From: Rhizobium leguminosarum
Lineage (GTDB): Bacteria; Pseudomonadota; Alphaproteobacteria; Rhizobiales; Rhizobiaceae
Direction: 5' to 3'
Assembly (NCBI RefSeq): GCF_001652265.1
Contig: NZ_LWBS01000044.1
Location: 1 to 64,000 of the forward strand
Length of the DNA: 64,000 bases
This document shows, piece by piece, positions 51,459-63,721 of the stretch. Below the pieces are notes generated by a model, which searched no databases, was not told where the DNA came from, and saw nothing but the letters and a program-made list of their open reading frames with translations. Both the position numbers and the translations under genes were made by a program. Numbering within the stretch: position 1 is the first letter of the stretch; each line of letters begins with the position of its first letter.

Positions 51459-51635
51459 ATGGGCTGGAAAACACCGAAGATCGAATACGTGAATGGCTAT
51501 AAGTTCGTTGAAGTTGAGGGGCCTATCTTCAAAGTTTACGATGGCGACCGTCAGCTCGGGGACGATTTCCCCTACCCCGGCGAAGCTGCTGCTTACGCAA
51601 CCTCGTTGCCAAAACGGGATCATCCACGCAGCTAG
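51459..51635 (+). CDS. Small hypothetical protein (58 aa)
   Basis: Starts MGWKTPKIEYVNGYKFVEVE with GGAGAG seven bases upstream. The rest (GPIFKVYDGDRQLGDDFPYP, then GEAAAYATSLPKRDHPRS) looks like a compact beta-alpha unit. No family recognised. It lies 35 bp before the RsgA gene and could share its promoter. Confidence 0.5.
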   Translation: MGWKTPKIEYVNGYKFVEVEGPIFKVYDGDRQLGDDFPYPGEAAAYATSLPKRDHPRS

Positions 51636-51670
51636 GCGAAACGCCGCGGAAGATCATTCAAAAACCTTTT

Positions 51671-52723
51671 ATGGCAGCCTTACTGAAAGTGGAACAAGAT
51701 TTGACCAGCTCCCAACTTTCTTCATCGCTGGAACTGCTTGGGTGGTCTGAATTCTTCGCGGACCAAGTCCAGCCCAGCGAAGCGGACTTGATCCCCCGAC
51801 GCATCGCTTCAGTTCACCGGGCACGCATCGAGGCAATCGATGTCACCGGGCCGGTCGGACTCGAATTTCCATCCAATACCAGTACTGGTGAATACGCAGT
51901 GGGCGACTGGGTTCTTGCCGATGCACTGACTGACATGCTTATCAGACGTCTCGACCGAAAAAGCGTCTTTCAACGACGCCCGGAAGGCGGGCGTGGCCAG
52001 CAACTTGTTGCCGCCAACGTCGACACCCTGTTGATCGTGACCTCGTGCAATGCCGATTTTAGTCTTGCTCGGCTGGAACGTTACCTGATCATGGCCAACC
52101 AGGCCGGGAGCAATCCGGTGATTGTGCTGACGAAGGCCGACACCGCGGAAGATGCAGGCATATTCCAGGCGCAAGCCGAGGCCTTGCAGCGTGACCTGCC
52201 TGTCATTGCCTTGAATGGGCGCTCCGCGGACGCCGTTTCCCTGTTGAGGCCCTGGTGCGGCGTTGGCCAAACGGTTGCGCTGGTGGGGTCTTCTGGTGTC
52301 GGAAAATCAACGCTGGTGAACACCATGACTGGGCCTGAATCTGACACAAAGCAAAAGACGGGCACTATCCGCGAATATGACGCGCAGGGCCGACACACAA
52401 CCACGGCGCGATCCCTGCATGCAATTTCAGGCGGCGGCTGGGTCATCGATACACCGGGAATAAGAACGCTTTACGTGAGTGATATTGCCGAGGGTATAGA
52501 CACCCTCTTTGCTGAAATAACTGAACTGGCGCCGCTTTGCCGCTTTCGCGATTGCACCCATGCCCATGAACCTGGGTGCGCGGTCCAGGCAGCTGTCGCA
52601 AGCGGTACCCTGGTCGCCGATCGCCTGGAACGCTGGCGGAACCTGCTTGCCGAAAACCGCGACCGAACACCGGTCGTGAGCGGACCCCGCGGCAACAAGA
52701 TCGTTCGCAAGAAGAAATATTGA
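51671..52723 (+). CDS. rsgA: Ribosome small-subunit GTPase RsgA
   Basis: A 350-aa circularly permuted GTPase: N-terminal OB fold (RIASVHRARIEAIDVTGPVG), G4 motif TKAD, then G1 GSSGVGKST (about 206-214), G3 DTPG, and the C-terminal zinc finger CRFRDCTHAHEPGC. RsgA checks 30S assembly and is released by GTP hydrolysis. Alphaproteobacterial chromosomes usually carry one copy; finding one here, with an ordinary plasmid neighbourhood, suggests a second copy. All key residues are present. Confidence 0.9.
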   Translation: MAALLKVEQDLTSSQLSSSLELLGWSEFFADQVQPSEADLIPRRIASVHRARIEAIDVTGPVGLEFPSNTSTGEYAVGDWVLADALTDMLIRRLDRKSVFQRRPEGGRGQQLVAANVDTLLIVTSCNADFSLARLERYLIMANQAGSNPVIVLTKADTAEDAGIFQAQAEALQRDLPVIALNGRSADAVSLLRPWCGVGQTVALVGSSGVGKSTLVNTMTGPESDTKQKTGTIREYDAQGRHTTTARSLHAISGGGWVIDTPGIRTLYVSDIAEGIDTLFAEITELAPLCRFRDCTHAHEPGCAVQAAVASGTLVADRLERWRNLLAENRDRTPVVSGPRGNKIVRKKKY

Positions 52724-52804
52724 ACGTGTTGAACGTTTGCGACGGTGCTCATCGGCGTCAGCCATGATCCGCCACCTGAACTGGCTGGGGGATAGCGTGA
52801 GCGC

Positions 52805-53053
52805 TCAATGATTGGGATTGCGGTCACGAAGAAGACCCTGCAAGCGGCCGCTCCCGCTTGTGAGGGATAAGTCTTTGAACAACCTCGATATGAGGCGGGG
52901 TCGCAATCCTTGCCTCTCATCGATGAGGAGGAATGACATCCTCTTTATCTCGATCGTGATCACGCCTGCATTGTCATGGCGACGATAATTCCCGGAATCC
53001 ATCGCATGGAATCCATTTTCCACCGCCCAGGCGGCTATCATATCCGCGTTCAT
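52805..53053 (-). CDS. Hypothetical protein (82 aa)
   Basis: Starts MNADMIAAWAVENGFHAM with GCAGGA upstream; continues DSGNYRRHDNAGVITIEIKR, MSFLLIDERQGLRPRLISRL and FKDLSLTSGSGRLQGLL. The alternation (helix, then three or four strands with basic residues) resembles small conserved proteobacterial proteins, but I cannot name the family. The flanking 53054-53676 holds no gene that I can support. Confidence 0.45.
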   Translation of the reverse strand: MNADMIAAWAVENGFHAMDSGNYRRHDNAGVITIEIKRMSFLLIDERQGLRPRLISRLFKDLSLTSGSGRLQGLLRDRNPNH

Positions 53054-53676
53054 CAAGGTCCTGCTTTAGGAGATGCGGACGTGCTCTCTAGCTGTCCCGC
53101 TCGCGCAAATCGCTTCGCAGTCCTACGGATACCGCAACTGAATCGCTCTAATCCAGCCAAATCCGTCCAAGATTACAGTTGCCGCTTAGGTGTTGCGAGA
53201 AAGACTCGAAGCAATCGTTGTCAATCGCTCCACTCAGCCGAGGCCCCGCCTGTTTAGTGCTCTTGATGGGATAAGAACTCTTGGCCCACCAAGTAAATTG
53301 AGAGGTGAAACGAGCCAATTTCTCATGATCTATCAAGACGCAGATTCCCAGAAGCCTGCTTCCTGAAACCGCTATGATCTGTCACGAAGCTCGCTCCCGT
53401 GCATTCCCCGCATCTGCTAATTCAGCGGCCATGCCGACATCCGAGGTCGATGACGCGCCGCAGCACGCGGCCGCTCGCCTGCCTGTGGCAGGTTCATTGC
53501 GACCTGCAAAACGCCGAGAAAATGCCACGCCAACTCATCGATATCCGCCGCTGATGGCAACTCGCCATTGCCACACAGACTTCCTTGCTACGACTGGCAA
53601 GGAAGCCGGAAAGAGACGCGCTGCAATCATCCCGGAGCGCCTCACCGTTCGGATGGCCACGGTCCCAGGCTTCGGT

Positions 53677-55074
53677 TCAGATATGCAGAGCGCTTCCCAA
53701 AGCTTTCAGCGCCGCCTCCATCACGGCTTCGCTGCGGGTCGGATGCGCGTGGATGGTGCCGGCGATGTCTTCCAGACGTGCCCCCATCTCGATCGCCAGC
53801 GCAAAAGCCGCCGAAAGCTCCGAGACGCCTGCCCCCACCGCCTGCAGGCCGAGCACGAGATTGGTGTCGGCGCGGGCCACGACACGCACGAAACCCTCTT
53901 CGGATAGCATCGTCATTGCCCGTCCGTTGGCGCTGAACGGAAACTGGCCGGTGCGAATTTCATAGCCTTGCGCCTTCGCGTCGGCAGGCGACAGGCCAGC
54001 GCTGACGATCTCCGGATCGGTGAAGCAGATGGCGGGTATGCATCGCTTGTCCCAGGCGCGCTTCTTCCCGGCGATGATTTCCGCCACCATCTCGCCTTGC
54101 GCCATGGCCCGATGGGCAAGCATCGGCTCGCCGGTCACGTCGCCGATCGCATGGATGCCGCGCATGGAGGTGCGGCAACGGTCATCGATCCTCAGATAGG
54201 GCCCGGCACGGTCGAGATCGAGCTCTTCGAGACCGGATCCTGCGGTTCTTGGGCGGCGGCCGACGGTAACGAGGATGCGATCCGCCGGCAGGGTCTCACG
54301 CCGGCCATCAGCCGTTTCGACGATCAGAGCCTCACCATTGTCGGCAAGACCGATCGCCTTCGCACCCGTCAACACCCGGATACCGGCTTCGGTCAGCTTG
54401 CGCATGACGGGCCGCACCAGTTCGGCATCATATTGCGGCAGCACCTGTGGCGTCGCCTCGACAACCGTCACATCGGACCCCATCTTGGCAAAGGCGGTCC
54501 CGAGCTCCAGCCCGATATAACCGCCGCCGACCACGACGAGTTTTTTCGGCAGCTGCGTCAGCGACAGCGCCTCTGTCGAGGAAATCACGCGGCCGCCGAA
54601 AGGCAGGTTCGCAAGCTCCACCGGATCCGAACCGGTGGCGATCACCACCGTCTCGGCGCGGATGATCTGCTGGCCGGTTTCCGTCTCTACCTCCACCGTC
54701 TTGCCGTCGCGGAAGTGGGCCCGGCCGTGGACGATCTTGACGCGCGCCTTTTGCAGCAGCCCCGAAACACCGCTCGTCAAGCGGCCGACGATCCCGTCCT
54801 TCCAGGCAATCGTCCTGCCGAGATCGATCGACGCGCCTTCGACGCGGATGCCCATCGGGTTTTTGCCGGCAAGCATCTTTTGCGTCGCATCGAATTCCTC
54901 GGCCGCATGGATCAGCGCCTTGGAGGGAATGCAGCCGACCGTCAGGCAGGTGCCACCCGGCTTGCCGGCCTCGACGATAACAGTATCGACGCCGAGCTGC
55001 CCGGCGCGAATGGCGCAGACATAACCGCCCGGACCGGCGCCGATGACGAGGAGCTTGCAGACGATCTCTTTCAT
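53677..55074 (-). CDS. lpdV: Dihydrolipoyl dehydrogenase (E3) of the branched-chain complex
   Basis: A 465-aa flavoprotein that reoxidises dihydrolipoamide on E2 and passes electrons to NAD. FAD motif LLVIGAGPGGYVCAIRAGQLG is at 8-28, the redox disulphide Cys43/Cys48 in GGTCLTVGCIPSKAL, and the NAD motif KLVVVGGGYIGLELGTAFAK near 170. The C-terminal catalytic His-Glu pair lies in AIHAHPTRSEAVMEAAL. It is the last gene of the operon, five bases after E2. The symbol is by context. Confidence 0.92.
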   Translation of the reverse strand: MKEIVCKLLVIGAGPGGYVCAIRAGQLGVDTVIVEAGKPGGTCLTVGCIPSKALIHAAEEFDATQKMLAGKNPMGIRVEGASIDLGRTIAWKDGIVGRLTSGVSGLLQKARVKIVHGRAHFRDGKTVEVETETGQQIIRAETVVIATGSDPVELANLPFGGRVISSTEALSLTQLPKKLVVVGGGYIGLELGTAFAKMGSDVTVVEATPQVLPQYDAELVRPVMRKLTEAGIRVLTGAKAIGLADNGEALIVETADGRRETLPADRILVTVGRRPRTAGSGLEELDLDRAGPYLRIDDRCRTSMRGIHAIGDVTGEPMLAHRAMAQGEMVAEIIAGKKRAWDKRCIPAICFTDPEIVSAGLSPADAKAQGYEIRTGQFPFSANGRAMTMLSEEGFVRVVARADTNLVLGLQAVGAGVSELSAAFALAIEMGARLEDIAGTIHAHPTRSEAVMEAALKALGSALHI

Positions 55075-55079
55075 GGATC

Positions 55080-56303
55080 TCAGCCTTCGATAAAAATGAG
55101 CGCAGGCGTTTCGATGAGCGTGCGGATGCGTTGCACGAAGTTTGCCGCATCCCAGCCGTCGATGATGCGGTGATCGAAGCTGGAGGAGAGGTTCATCATC
55201 TTGCGCGGCACGAACTGTGCGCCGTCCCAGACCGGTCTTGTGGCGATCTTGTTGACGCCGATGATCGCCACCTCAGGATGATTGATGATGGGTGTCGAGA
55301 CGATGCCGCCAAGCGCGCCGAGCGAACTGATGGTGATGGTGGAGCCGGACAGCTCATCACGTGTCGCAGTACCCGATCGCGCCGCTTCCGCCAGCCGGTT
55401 CATCTCGGCGGCGCAATCCCAGATGCCGCGGGCTTCGGCATGCCGCACCACCGGCACGGTCAGACCGGCCGGCGTCTGCGTGGCGATGCCGATATGCACA
55501 GCACCATAGCGCGTGATGATGCCGGCATCATCGTCGAAGGTGGCGTTGACGTCAGGCTGCTCGGAGATGGCCTTGACCAGCGCCCGCATCAGGAAGGGCA
55601 GAACCGTCAGCTTCGGATGATCAGGCCTGCGATCGCCGTTCATGGTGGCGCGCAACTCTTCGAGCGCGGTCATATCCACTTCCTCCACATAGGTGATGTG
55701 GGGAATACGCGAGGTGGAGAGCACCATCTTCTCGGCGATGCGGCGGCGCAGGCCGGTCAGCTTGATCTCCTCGGTCGCCGTCTTCTTGGCAAAACCGTTC
55801 TTGACCGCCGCGGGAGCGGTTCCAGGGGTCAGGAATTGCTCGATATCCTCGCGCAGGATACGCCCGGCTGGCCCTGTCCCCTGCACCTGCCTGAGATCGA
55901 CACCGCTTTCCCTGGCGAAGAGCCGCACCGAGGGAGCGGCAAGCGGCTTTTCCGCCGGCGCCGGAGTTGGCGCTGCCGGAGCAGGTTTTGCAATCTCGGC
56001 CTTGGGCGTTTCGGCGATCGGCGTCTGCGAAATCCCTACGGGCTGAACCTCGCCGACATCTCCCGCCGTCTCGATCCGCACCAGCGGAGCCTTGACCGCG
56101 ATACGGTCTCCGACCTCGCCGGCAAGCCAGGTGACTGTGCCGTTGACAGGAGACGGAATTTCCACGGTGGCCTTGTCGGTCATGACGGCGGCGATCACCA
56201 TGTCCTCACGGACGGGATCTCCCGTCTTCACATGCCATTCCACAATCTCGGCCTCGGCGACCCCTTCCCCGACATCGGGCATCTTGATGATGAATTCGCC
56301 CAT
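55080..56303 (-). CDS. bkdB: Branched-chain keto-acid dehydrogenase E2 (acyltransferase)
   Basis: A 407-aa protein. The lipoyl domain (1-80) has lipoylated Lys44 in [12 protein letters not shown]. An Ala/Pro linker follows ([18 protein letters not shown]), then the peripheral-subunit-binding domain [20 protein letters not shown]. The catalytic domain has [19 protein letters not shown] and the active-site motif [16 protein letters not shown]. It transfers branched acyl groups to CoA. One lipoyl domain, as usual for this complex. Between E1-beta (3 bp) and E3 (5 bp). Confidence 0.93.
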   Translation of the reverse strand: MGEFIIKMPDVGEGVAEAEIVEWHVKTGDPVREDMVIAAVMTDKATVEIPSPVNGTVTWLAGEVGDRIAVKAPLVRIETAGDVGEVQPVGISQTPIAETPKAEIAKPAPAAPTPAPAEKPLAAPSVRLFARESGVDLRQVQGTGPAGRILREDIEQFLTPGTAPAAVKNGFAKKTATEEIKLTGLRRRIAEKMVLSTSRIPHITYVEEVDMTALEELRATMNGDRRPDHPKLTVLPFLMRALVKAISEQPDVNATFDDDAGIITRYGAVHIGIATQTPAGLTVPVVRHAEARGIWDCAAEMNRLAEAARSGTATRDELSGSTITISSLGALGGIVSTPIINHPEVAIIGVNKIATRPVWDGAQFVPRKMMNLSSSFDHRIIDGWDAANFVQRIRTLIETPALIFIEG

Positions 56304-56306
56304 GGG

Positions 56307-57320
56307 TCAGGCCTCCATGACCTCGGCAAGCGCCCGCCCGACACGGCCGGGACCGGGGAAATAGTCCCACTCCTGCGCATGCGGATAGGGCGTGTCCCAG
56401 CCGGCAACGCGCACCACCGGCGCTTCGAGATGATAGAAGCAATGCTCCTGCACCAGTGCTGCGACCTCGGCGCCGAAGCCGGATGTCAGGGTTGCCTCAT
56501 GCACGACGACGCAGCGTCCCGTCTTCGAGACCGATTTGACGATCGTATCGAGATCCAGCGGCAGCAGGCTTCTGAGGTCGATCACCTCGGCATCGATGCC
56601 GGCATCCTCGGCCGCGGCAAGCGCCACATGCACCATGGTACCATAGGCGACCACGGTCACCGCCGATCCCACGCGCCGCACCTCGGCTTTGCCGATCGGG
56701 ATGGTGTAGTGGCCGTCCGGCACCTCTCCGAGATCGTGTTTCGACCAGGGCGTCACCGGCCGCTCGTGATGGCCGTCGAAGGGACCGTTATAGAGCCGCT
56801 TCGGCTCCAGAAACATGACCGGGTCGGGATCCTCGATCGCCGCGATCAGCAGACCTTTGGCGTCATAGGGATTGGAAGGCACGATCACCTTCAGCCCGCA
56901 GACATGGGTAAAAAGCGCCTCCGGGCTCTGGCTGTGCGTCTGGCCGCCGAAAATGCCGCCGCCGGTCGGCATGCGCACGACGATCGGGCAGGTGAAATCG
57001 CCGTTGGAACGGTAGCGGATGCGCGCCGCCTCCTGGGTCAGCTGGTCATAGGCGGGATACATGTAATCGGCGAACTGGATTTCGACACAGGGTTTCAGCC
57101 CATAGGCCGCCATGCCGATCGCCGTACCGACGATGCCGGATTCGCTGATTGGCGTATCGAAGCAGCGTGTTCTGCCGTATTTTGCCTGCAGGCCCTGTGT
57201 GCTGCGAAAGACGCCGCCGAAATAACCGACATCCTCGCCGAAAACGACGACATTGTCGTCACGTGCCATCGAGATGTCCATGGCGCTGCGCACGGCCTCG
57301 ATCATCGTCATTCTGGCCAT
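56307..57320 (-). CDS. bkdA2: Branched-chain keto-acid dehydrogenase E1 beta subunit
   Basis: A 337-aa transketolase-like subunit. N-terminal MTMIEAVRSAMDISMARDDN then VVVFGEDVGYFGGVFRSTQG, with FDTPISESGIVGTAIGMA following; the C-terminal domain has GRCVVVHEATLTSGFGAEVA. With E1-alpha it forms the thiamine diphosphate site that decarboxylates branched-chain 2-oxo acids. The start at 57320 follows the E1-alpha stop by one base; the longer frame lies inside E1-alpha. Confidence 0.93.
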   Translation of the reverse strand: MARMTMIEAVRSAMDISMARDDNVVVFGEDVGYFGGVFRSTQGLQAKYGRTRCFDTPISESGIVGTAIGMAAYGLKPCVEIQFADYMYPAYDQLTQEAARIRYRSNGDFTCPIVVRMPTGGGIFGGQTHSQSPEALFTHVCGLKVIVPSNPYDAKGLLIAAIEDPDPVMFLEPKRLYNGPFDGHHERPVTPWSKHDLGEVPDGHYTIPIGKAEVRRVGSAVTVVAYGTMVHVALAAAEDAGIDAEVIDLRSLLPLDLDTIVKSVSKTGRCVVVHEATLTSGFGAEVAALVQEHCFYHLEAPVVRVAGWDTPYPHAQEWDYFPGPGRVGRALAEVMEA

Positions 57321-57321
57321 G

Positions 57322-59743
<2,422 letters not shown>

Positions 59744-59747
<4 letters not shown>

Positions 59748-60952
59748 CTGTTCCGCCCTCCCCGCTCGTGCCGCTCGATGGCGACAGCCGTCGCCTCGCC
59801 GCCGCCGATGCAGAGCGCGGCCATACCGCGCTTCAGGTCGTATCGCTCCAGCGCTGCAAGCAGCGTCACCAGAATCCGGGCTCCTGAAGCGCCGATCGGA
59901 TGGCCGAGCGCGCAGGCGCCGCCATGCACATTCACTTTTTCATGCGGCAGGTTGAGATCGCGCATCGCCGCCATGGCGACGACAGCAAAAGCTTCGTTGA
60001 TTTCGAACAGATCGACATCAGAGAGCGGCAAGCCGGTGCGATCGGATAGTTTCAGCAGCGCGCCGATCGGCGCCGTGGCGAAAAGATTGGGTGCCTGTGA
60101 ATGGGTGGCATGGCCGAGGATGGTGGCAAGCGGCTTCAGGCCGCGACGCTCTGCCTCGGAGCGGCGCATCAGCACCAGGGCTGCCGCGCCATCGGAGATC
60201 GAGCTGGAATTGGCGGCAGTCACCGTGCCACCCTCGCGGAAGGCGGGCTTCAGCGTCGGGATCTTGTCGAGCTTCGCCTTTCCGGGCTGTTCGTCGCGGC
60301 TCGCCACCTGCTCGGCTTTGCCCGATTTCACCGTGACCGGCGCGATCTCGCCGTCGAAACAGCCTTCGGCAATCGCATTCTGCGCCCGCGTCAGCGAGGC
60401 GATGGCGTAATTATCCTGCGCCTCGCGCGTGAACTGATAGGCCTCGGCGCAATCCTCCGCGAAGCTGCCCATCAAGCGCCCCTTGTCATAAGCATCCTCC
60501 AGCCCGTCGAGGAACATGTGATCCACGACACGCCCATGGCCGAGCCTGTAGCCGCCACGGGCCTTGTCAAGGAGATAGGGCGCATTCGTCATGCTTTCCA
60601 TGCCGCCTGCGACCGCCACGGAGGCGCTGCCGGCGGCGATCAGGTCATGCGCCATCATCACCGCCTTCATGCCCGAGCCGCACATCTTGTTGACGGTGCT
60701 CGCCGCCGTGGCGAAGGGCAGACCGGCATGGATCGCCGCCTGGCGCGCCGGCGCCTGCCCCTGCCCCGCCGGAAGCACACAGCCGAAGACGACCTCCTCG
60801 ATCGCCTCGGCCTCGACGCCACTCCGCTGCAGCGCCGCGCGGATCGCGGTTGCTCCGAGTTCCGGCGCTGTCGCCTCCTTCAGCTCTCCCTGAAAGCTGC
60901 CGATCGGGGTGCGCGCCGCACCGACGATGACGATGGGATCCTGCAATGTCAT
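59744..60952 (-). CDS. Acetyl-CoA acetyltransferase (thiolase)
   Basis: A 402-aa thiolase. Catalytic Cys in [17 protein letters not shown] near residue 90, NEAFA near 320, [17 protein letters not shown] with the catalytic His near 352, and the second Cys in [16 protein letters not shown] near 385. Catabolic thiolases cleave 2-methylacetoacetyl-CoA to propionyl-CoA and acetyl-CoA in isoleucine breakdown; this fits the preceding dehydrogenase. The ATG at 60952 has GAGGAAAC. Between the SDR gene and the acyl-CoA dehydrogenase gene. Confidence 0.9.
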
Positions 60953-60975
60953 GTTTCCTCCTCTGGGCAACGCGC

Positions 60976-61743
60976 TCAGCGCGCGCCCATCCGCAATGCG
61001 CCGTCGAGGCGGATGACCTCGCCGTTCAGCATGTTGTTTTCAAAGATATGACGCACCAGCCCGGCGAATTCCGCCGGACGGCCGAGCCGCGGCGGAAAGG
61101 GCACGCTCTTGCCGAGTGCTGCCTGAACCTCGGCCGGCATGTCAGCTATCATAGGTGTCTCGAAAATGCCGGGTGCGATCGACACGACGCGAATGCCGTG
61201 ACGTGCAAGCTCGCGGGCGATCGGCAAGGTCATCGCCGCCACCCCGCCCTTGGAGGCGGCATAGGCTGCCTGGCCGATCTGGCCATCGAAGGCGGCAACC
61301 GAGGCCGTATTGACGATGACGCCGCGTTCGCCTTCCGCATCCGGCTCGGTAGTCTGGATCGCTGCGGCGGCCAGCCGGATCATGTTGAACGTGCCGATGA
61401 GATTGATGCCGACCGTGCGCGCAAAACTCTCCAGCCGGTGCGGTCCGTCGCGGCCGATCACCTTTTCGGCCGGCGCCACGCCCGCGCAATTCACCAAACC
61501 GCGCAGGCTGCCGAAGGCTTCGACGGCAGCGGCAACCACCGCCGCCCCCTCCTCGCCATCGGTCACATCGGCCTTGACGAAGCAGGCATCGCTTCCGAAT
61601 TCCCGGGCAATCTCTTCGCCCGCTTGCATATTGAGATCGGCAATCGTCACGCGCCCGCCGGCCTCCACAAGCGCGCGCACTGTTGCCGCACCCAAGCCGG
61701 AGCCGCCGCCGGTCACGATGAAACTTGCTCCACGGATCAGCAT
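60976..61743 (-). CDS. 3-hydroxyacyl-CoA dehydrogenase, SDR (HSD17B10) type
   Basis: A 255-aa SDR. Cofactor motif [20 protein letters not shown] near 8-27, Asp at VTIADLN for [14 protein letters not shown], catalytic Ser in [14 protein letters not shown] and [24 protein letters not shown] and the long loop before [12 protein letters not shown] match the 2-methyl-3-hydroxybutyryl-CoA dehydrogenase group, which oxidises the isoleucine intermediate. The ATG at 61743 is preferred. It is the first gene of the bkd operon. Confidence 0.88.
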   Translation of the reverse strand: MLIRGASFIVTGGGSGLGAATVRALVEAGGRVTIADLNMQAGEEIAREFGSDACFVKADVTDGEEGAAVVAAAVEAFGSLRGLVNCAGVAPAEKVIGRDGPHRLESFARTVGINLIGTFNMIRLAAAAIQTTEPDAEGERGVIVNTASVAAFDGQIGQAAYAASKGGVAAMTLPIARELARHGIRVVSIAPGIFETPMIADMPAEVQAALGKSVPFPPRLGRPAEFAGLVRHIFENNMLNGEVIRLDGALRMGAR

Positions 61744-61876
61744 GAATCTCTTCCTCCCTGCCGACTGCGCCCCCTCCAAGCGCAACCGACGGATAGGATT
61801 CTATTCGCTCCACCTATTGCAAGCGATGACAGAACTGCTCCATTATTTCGGCCAGTTTTGCCATAGCGAGGATAGA
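61744..61876. promoter_or_regulatory. Divergent promoter of the bkd operon and its AraC-type regulator
   Basis: 133 bp between the two starts, locally less GC-rich around 61790-61850 (GGATAGGATTCTATTCG). An imperfect inverted repeat, ATAGGATTCTAT, is at 61793-61804. Presumed binding region of the regulator. Confidence 0.4.
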
Positions 61877-62911
61877 ATGGCCGAGATCGAGCGACGCATG
61901 ATCGCGCCAGGCTTCGTGGAGGAGGCACTCGACAGCCTGCGGCGGCTCGGCAAGCCGACTGCACCGGTCCTTGCCCGCGTCGGCCTGGCATCCCCGGTCG
62001 ATCAGCCGGTTTCGGCAGAGACCTATGGCGCGCTCTGGCTGGCGATCGCTGCCGAGCTCGACGATGAATTCTTCGGCATGGGCGCACGGCCGATGCGCAG
62101 CGGCAGCTTCACGCTGCTCTGCCACTCTGTCCTGCATGCGCCGACGCTGGGTCATGCGCTCCGCCGGGCGCTGCGCTTCCTCGATGTCGTGCTCGACGAC
62201 CCCCGGGGACGGCTCGTCATCCGCGACGGTCTGGCCGAGATCGAACTCAGCGACGCCGGCGGCCCGCGTTCGGCCTTCGCCTACCGCACCTACTGGATCA
62301 TCCTGCACGGCATCATCTGCTGGTTGGTCGGCCGGCGCATTCCGATCCGGCTCGTCGATTTCCGCTGCGCGGAACCCAAACAAGGGGCCGACTACCGGCT
62401 CTTCTTCGGCGCCCCGGTGCGTTTCTCGCAAGCCATCAGCCGGCTCGGCTTCGACAGCGCCTTGCTGGATCTGCCGATCTCACGCAGTGAACAGGCCTTG
62501 AAGCAATTCTTGCGCGGCGCACCCGCCAATATTCTGGTGCGCTACCGCTATGATGCCGGCATCGCCGCCGCCGTCCGCCGCCGCCTGAGCCAGGCCACAC
62601 CGGCTGCCTGGTCGAGCTTCACCAAGCTTGCCGCCGATATGCGGATGCCCCCCTCCACGCTCCGCCACCGCCTGCACGACGAGGGACAAAGTTATGCCGC
62701 CATCAAGGACGACATCCGCCGGGATCTCGCCGTCGAACTGCTGCTGAACACGTCGATGACCATCGGTGAGATTGCCGTGCAGCTCGGCTATTCCGAGCCG
62801 AGCGCATTCTTCCGGGCCTTCCGGAAATGGGTGGGCAAGAGCCCCGAGGGCTTTCGGCGGGACGGAGCGGAAATCGAGGGCATGTCAGTCGAATCGGTTG
62901 ACCCGCCCTGA
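61877..62911 (+). CDS. AraC-family regulator (OruR type)
   Basis: A 344-aa regulator: N-terminal arabinose-binding-like ligand domain (about 15-200, with FGMGARPMRSGSFTLLCHSV near 65 and ALRRALRFLDVVLDD), then a C-terminal AraC DNA-binding domain with two HTHs (LAADMRMPPSTLRHRLHDEG and MTIGEIAVQLGYSEPSAFFR) ending AFRKWVGKSPEGFR. Start 61877 has GAGGAT upstream; an earlier in-frame ATG (61826) would add 17 residues. Likely activates the divergent bkd operon, possibly sensing a branched acyl metabolite. It overlaps the PemK pseudogene end by 27 bp. Confidence 0.87.
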   Translation: MAEIERRMIAPGFVEEALDSLRRLGKPTAPVLARVGLASPVDQPVSAETYGALWLAIAAELDDEFFGMGARPMRSGSFTLLCHSVLHAPTLGHALRRALRFLDVVLDDPRGRLVIRDGLAEIELSDAGGPRSAFAYRTYWIILHGIICWLVGRRIPIRLVDFRCAEPKQGADYRLFFGAPVRFSQAISRLGFDSALLDLPISRSEQALKQFLRGAPANILVRYRYDAGIAAAVRRRLSQATPAAWSSFTKLAADMRMPPSTLRHRLHDEGQSYAAIKDDIRRDLAVELLLNTSMTIGEIAVQLGYSEPSAFFRAFRKWVGKSPEGFRRDGAEIEGMSVESVDPP

Positions 62912-63303
62912 CTGGCCTCGCGCTTTCGCGAACATGGCGGCAACCTTCATGATGAACGACTTGCTGAAGTGGTCAAGAACTGCTGATGAGGCTCGATGTA
63001 CCAGGATCGCTCGACGATATCGTAATTGTATTCGTCGACGACGATCCAACTCTGTTTGAGATCACCGAGACCGGCGCGCCGGCGTTCGATATCGGGAATT
63101 TCCAGCGCAACCCTTCCCACTTCCGGCGGCTATGTGGTGATTGCCAGAAGGACGAGATGCGTGTTTCCATCGCTCGCACTGCGGATCGCGATGACGACAC
63201 AGACTGGGCGCTGTTTGCGCCCCTCGGTCTCACCACGCTGCTGTTGCCATGCCCCGAGATAGGGATAGGTAATCACCTCGCCAGGACGAAACTCATGGCT
63301 CAT
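62885..63303 (-). pseudogene. PemK/MazF-type toxin gene, broken by a stop and a frameshift
   Basis: The ATG at 63303 overlaps the antitoxin gene by 11 bp. The frame reads MSHEFRPGEVITYPYL, then GRKQRPVCVVIAI and HLVLLAITT, then TAG at 63130-63132 where CAG (Gln) is expected, then PPEVGRVALEIPDIERRR, SWIVVDEYNYDIVERSWYIE. Near 62960 the frame shifts and ends FSKSFIMKVAAMFAKARGQ to NRFD at 62885. PemK toxins are RNases that inhibit growth. Two lesions leave only the N-terminal about 57 residues, too short for the RNase fold. Confidence 0.8.
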
Positions 63304-63598
63304 CGTCGTAGCCTTCACCGTGCGCCAGCCGCTCAATCGCCTCGCCGAACAATTCGGCATGCTCGTCCGGCATCTCCGAAATGTGATGGGCACGACGCGG
63401 GTCCCCGCCGCTGCGCATTCGCTGATAGTGCTCATAGCTCATCAGCACGAAACATGGCTTGTTGTGGCGGGTGAGAATAACCGGCTCGCGGCTCGCGACA
63501 TCGGTGACATCACCAATCTGTTTATTGAGATCACCTGTCGTGAACTGTCGCACGATTATCGTCTCCGGTTTGATTTCCATATTTTCCATGTTTTCCAT
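63293..63598 (-). CDS. Phd/YefM-type antitoxin
   Basis: A 101-aa antitoxin. The N-terminal DNA-binding part (IIVRQFTTGDLNKQIGDVTD) is followed by VASREPVILTRHNKPCFVLM, the Phd core, and a disordered acidic tail (HAELFGEAIERLAHGEGYDD) that would bind the toxin. It is complete although its toxin is broken. The start is ambiguous: three ATGs (63598, 63589, 63580) lie in tandem ATGGAAAA repeats, and the third has GGAAAA as a possible ribosome-binding site. Confidence 0.85.
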   Translation of the reverse strand: MENMENMEIKPETIIVRQFTTGDLNKQIGDVTDVASREPVILTRHNKPCFVLMSYEHYQRMRSGGDPRRAHHISEMPDEHAELFGEAIERLAHGEGYDDEP

Positions 63599-63721
63599 GT
63601 TTTCAAGAAAATGGCGCTCACGCGCCCTCGCCTAGAATTGGCAAGGTTCTTCGGCCGCATCATTCAAGGGCACTTTGACCCTGCCGCAACCCGCGCTACA
63701 TATTTCAGCGGGAGGAGTGCC

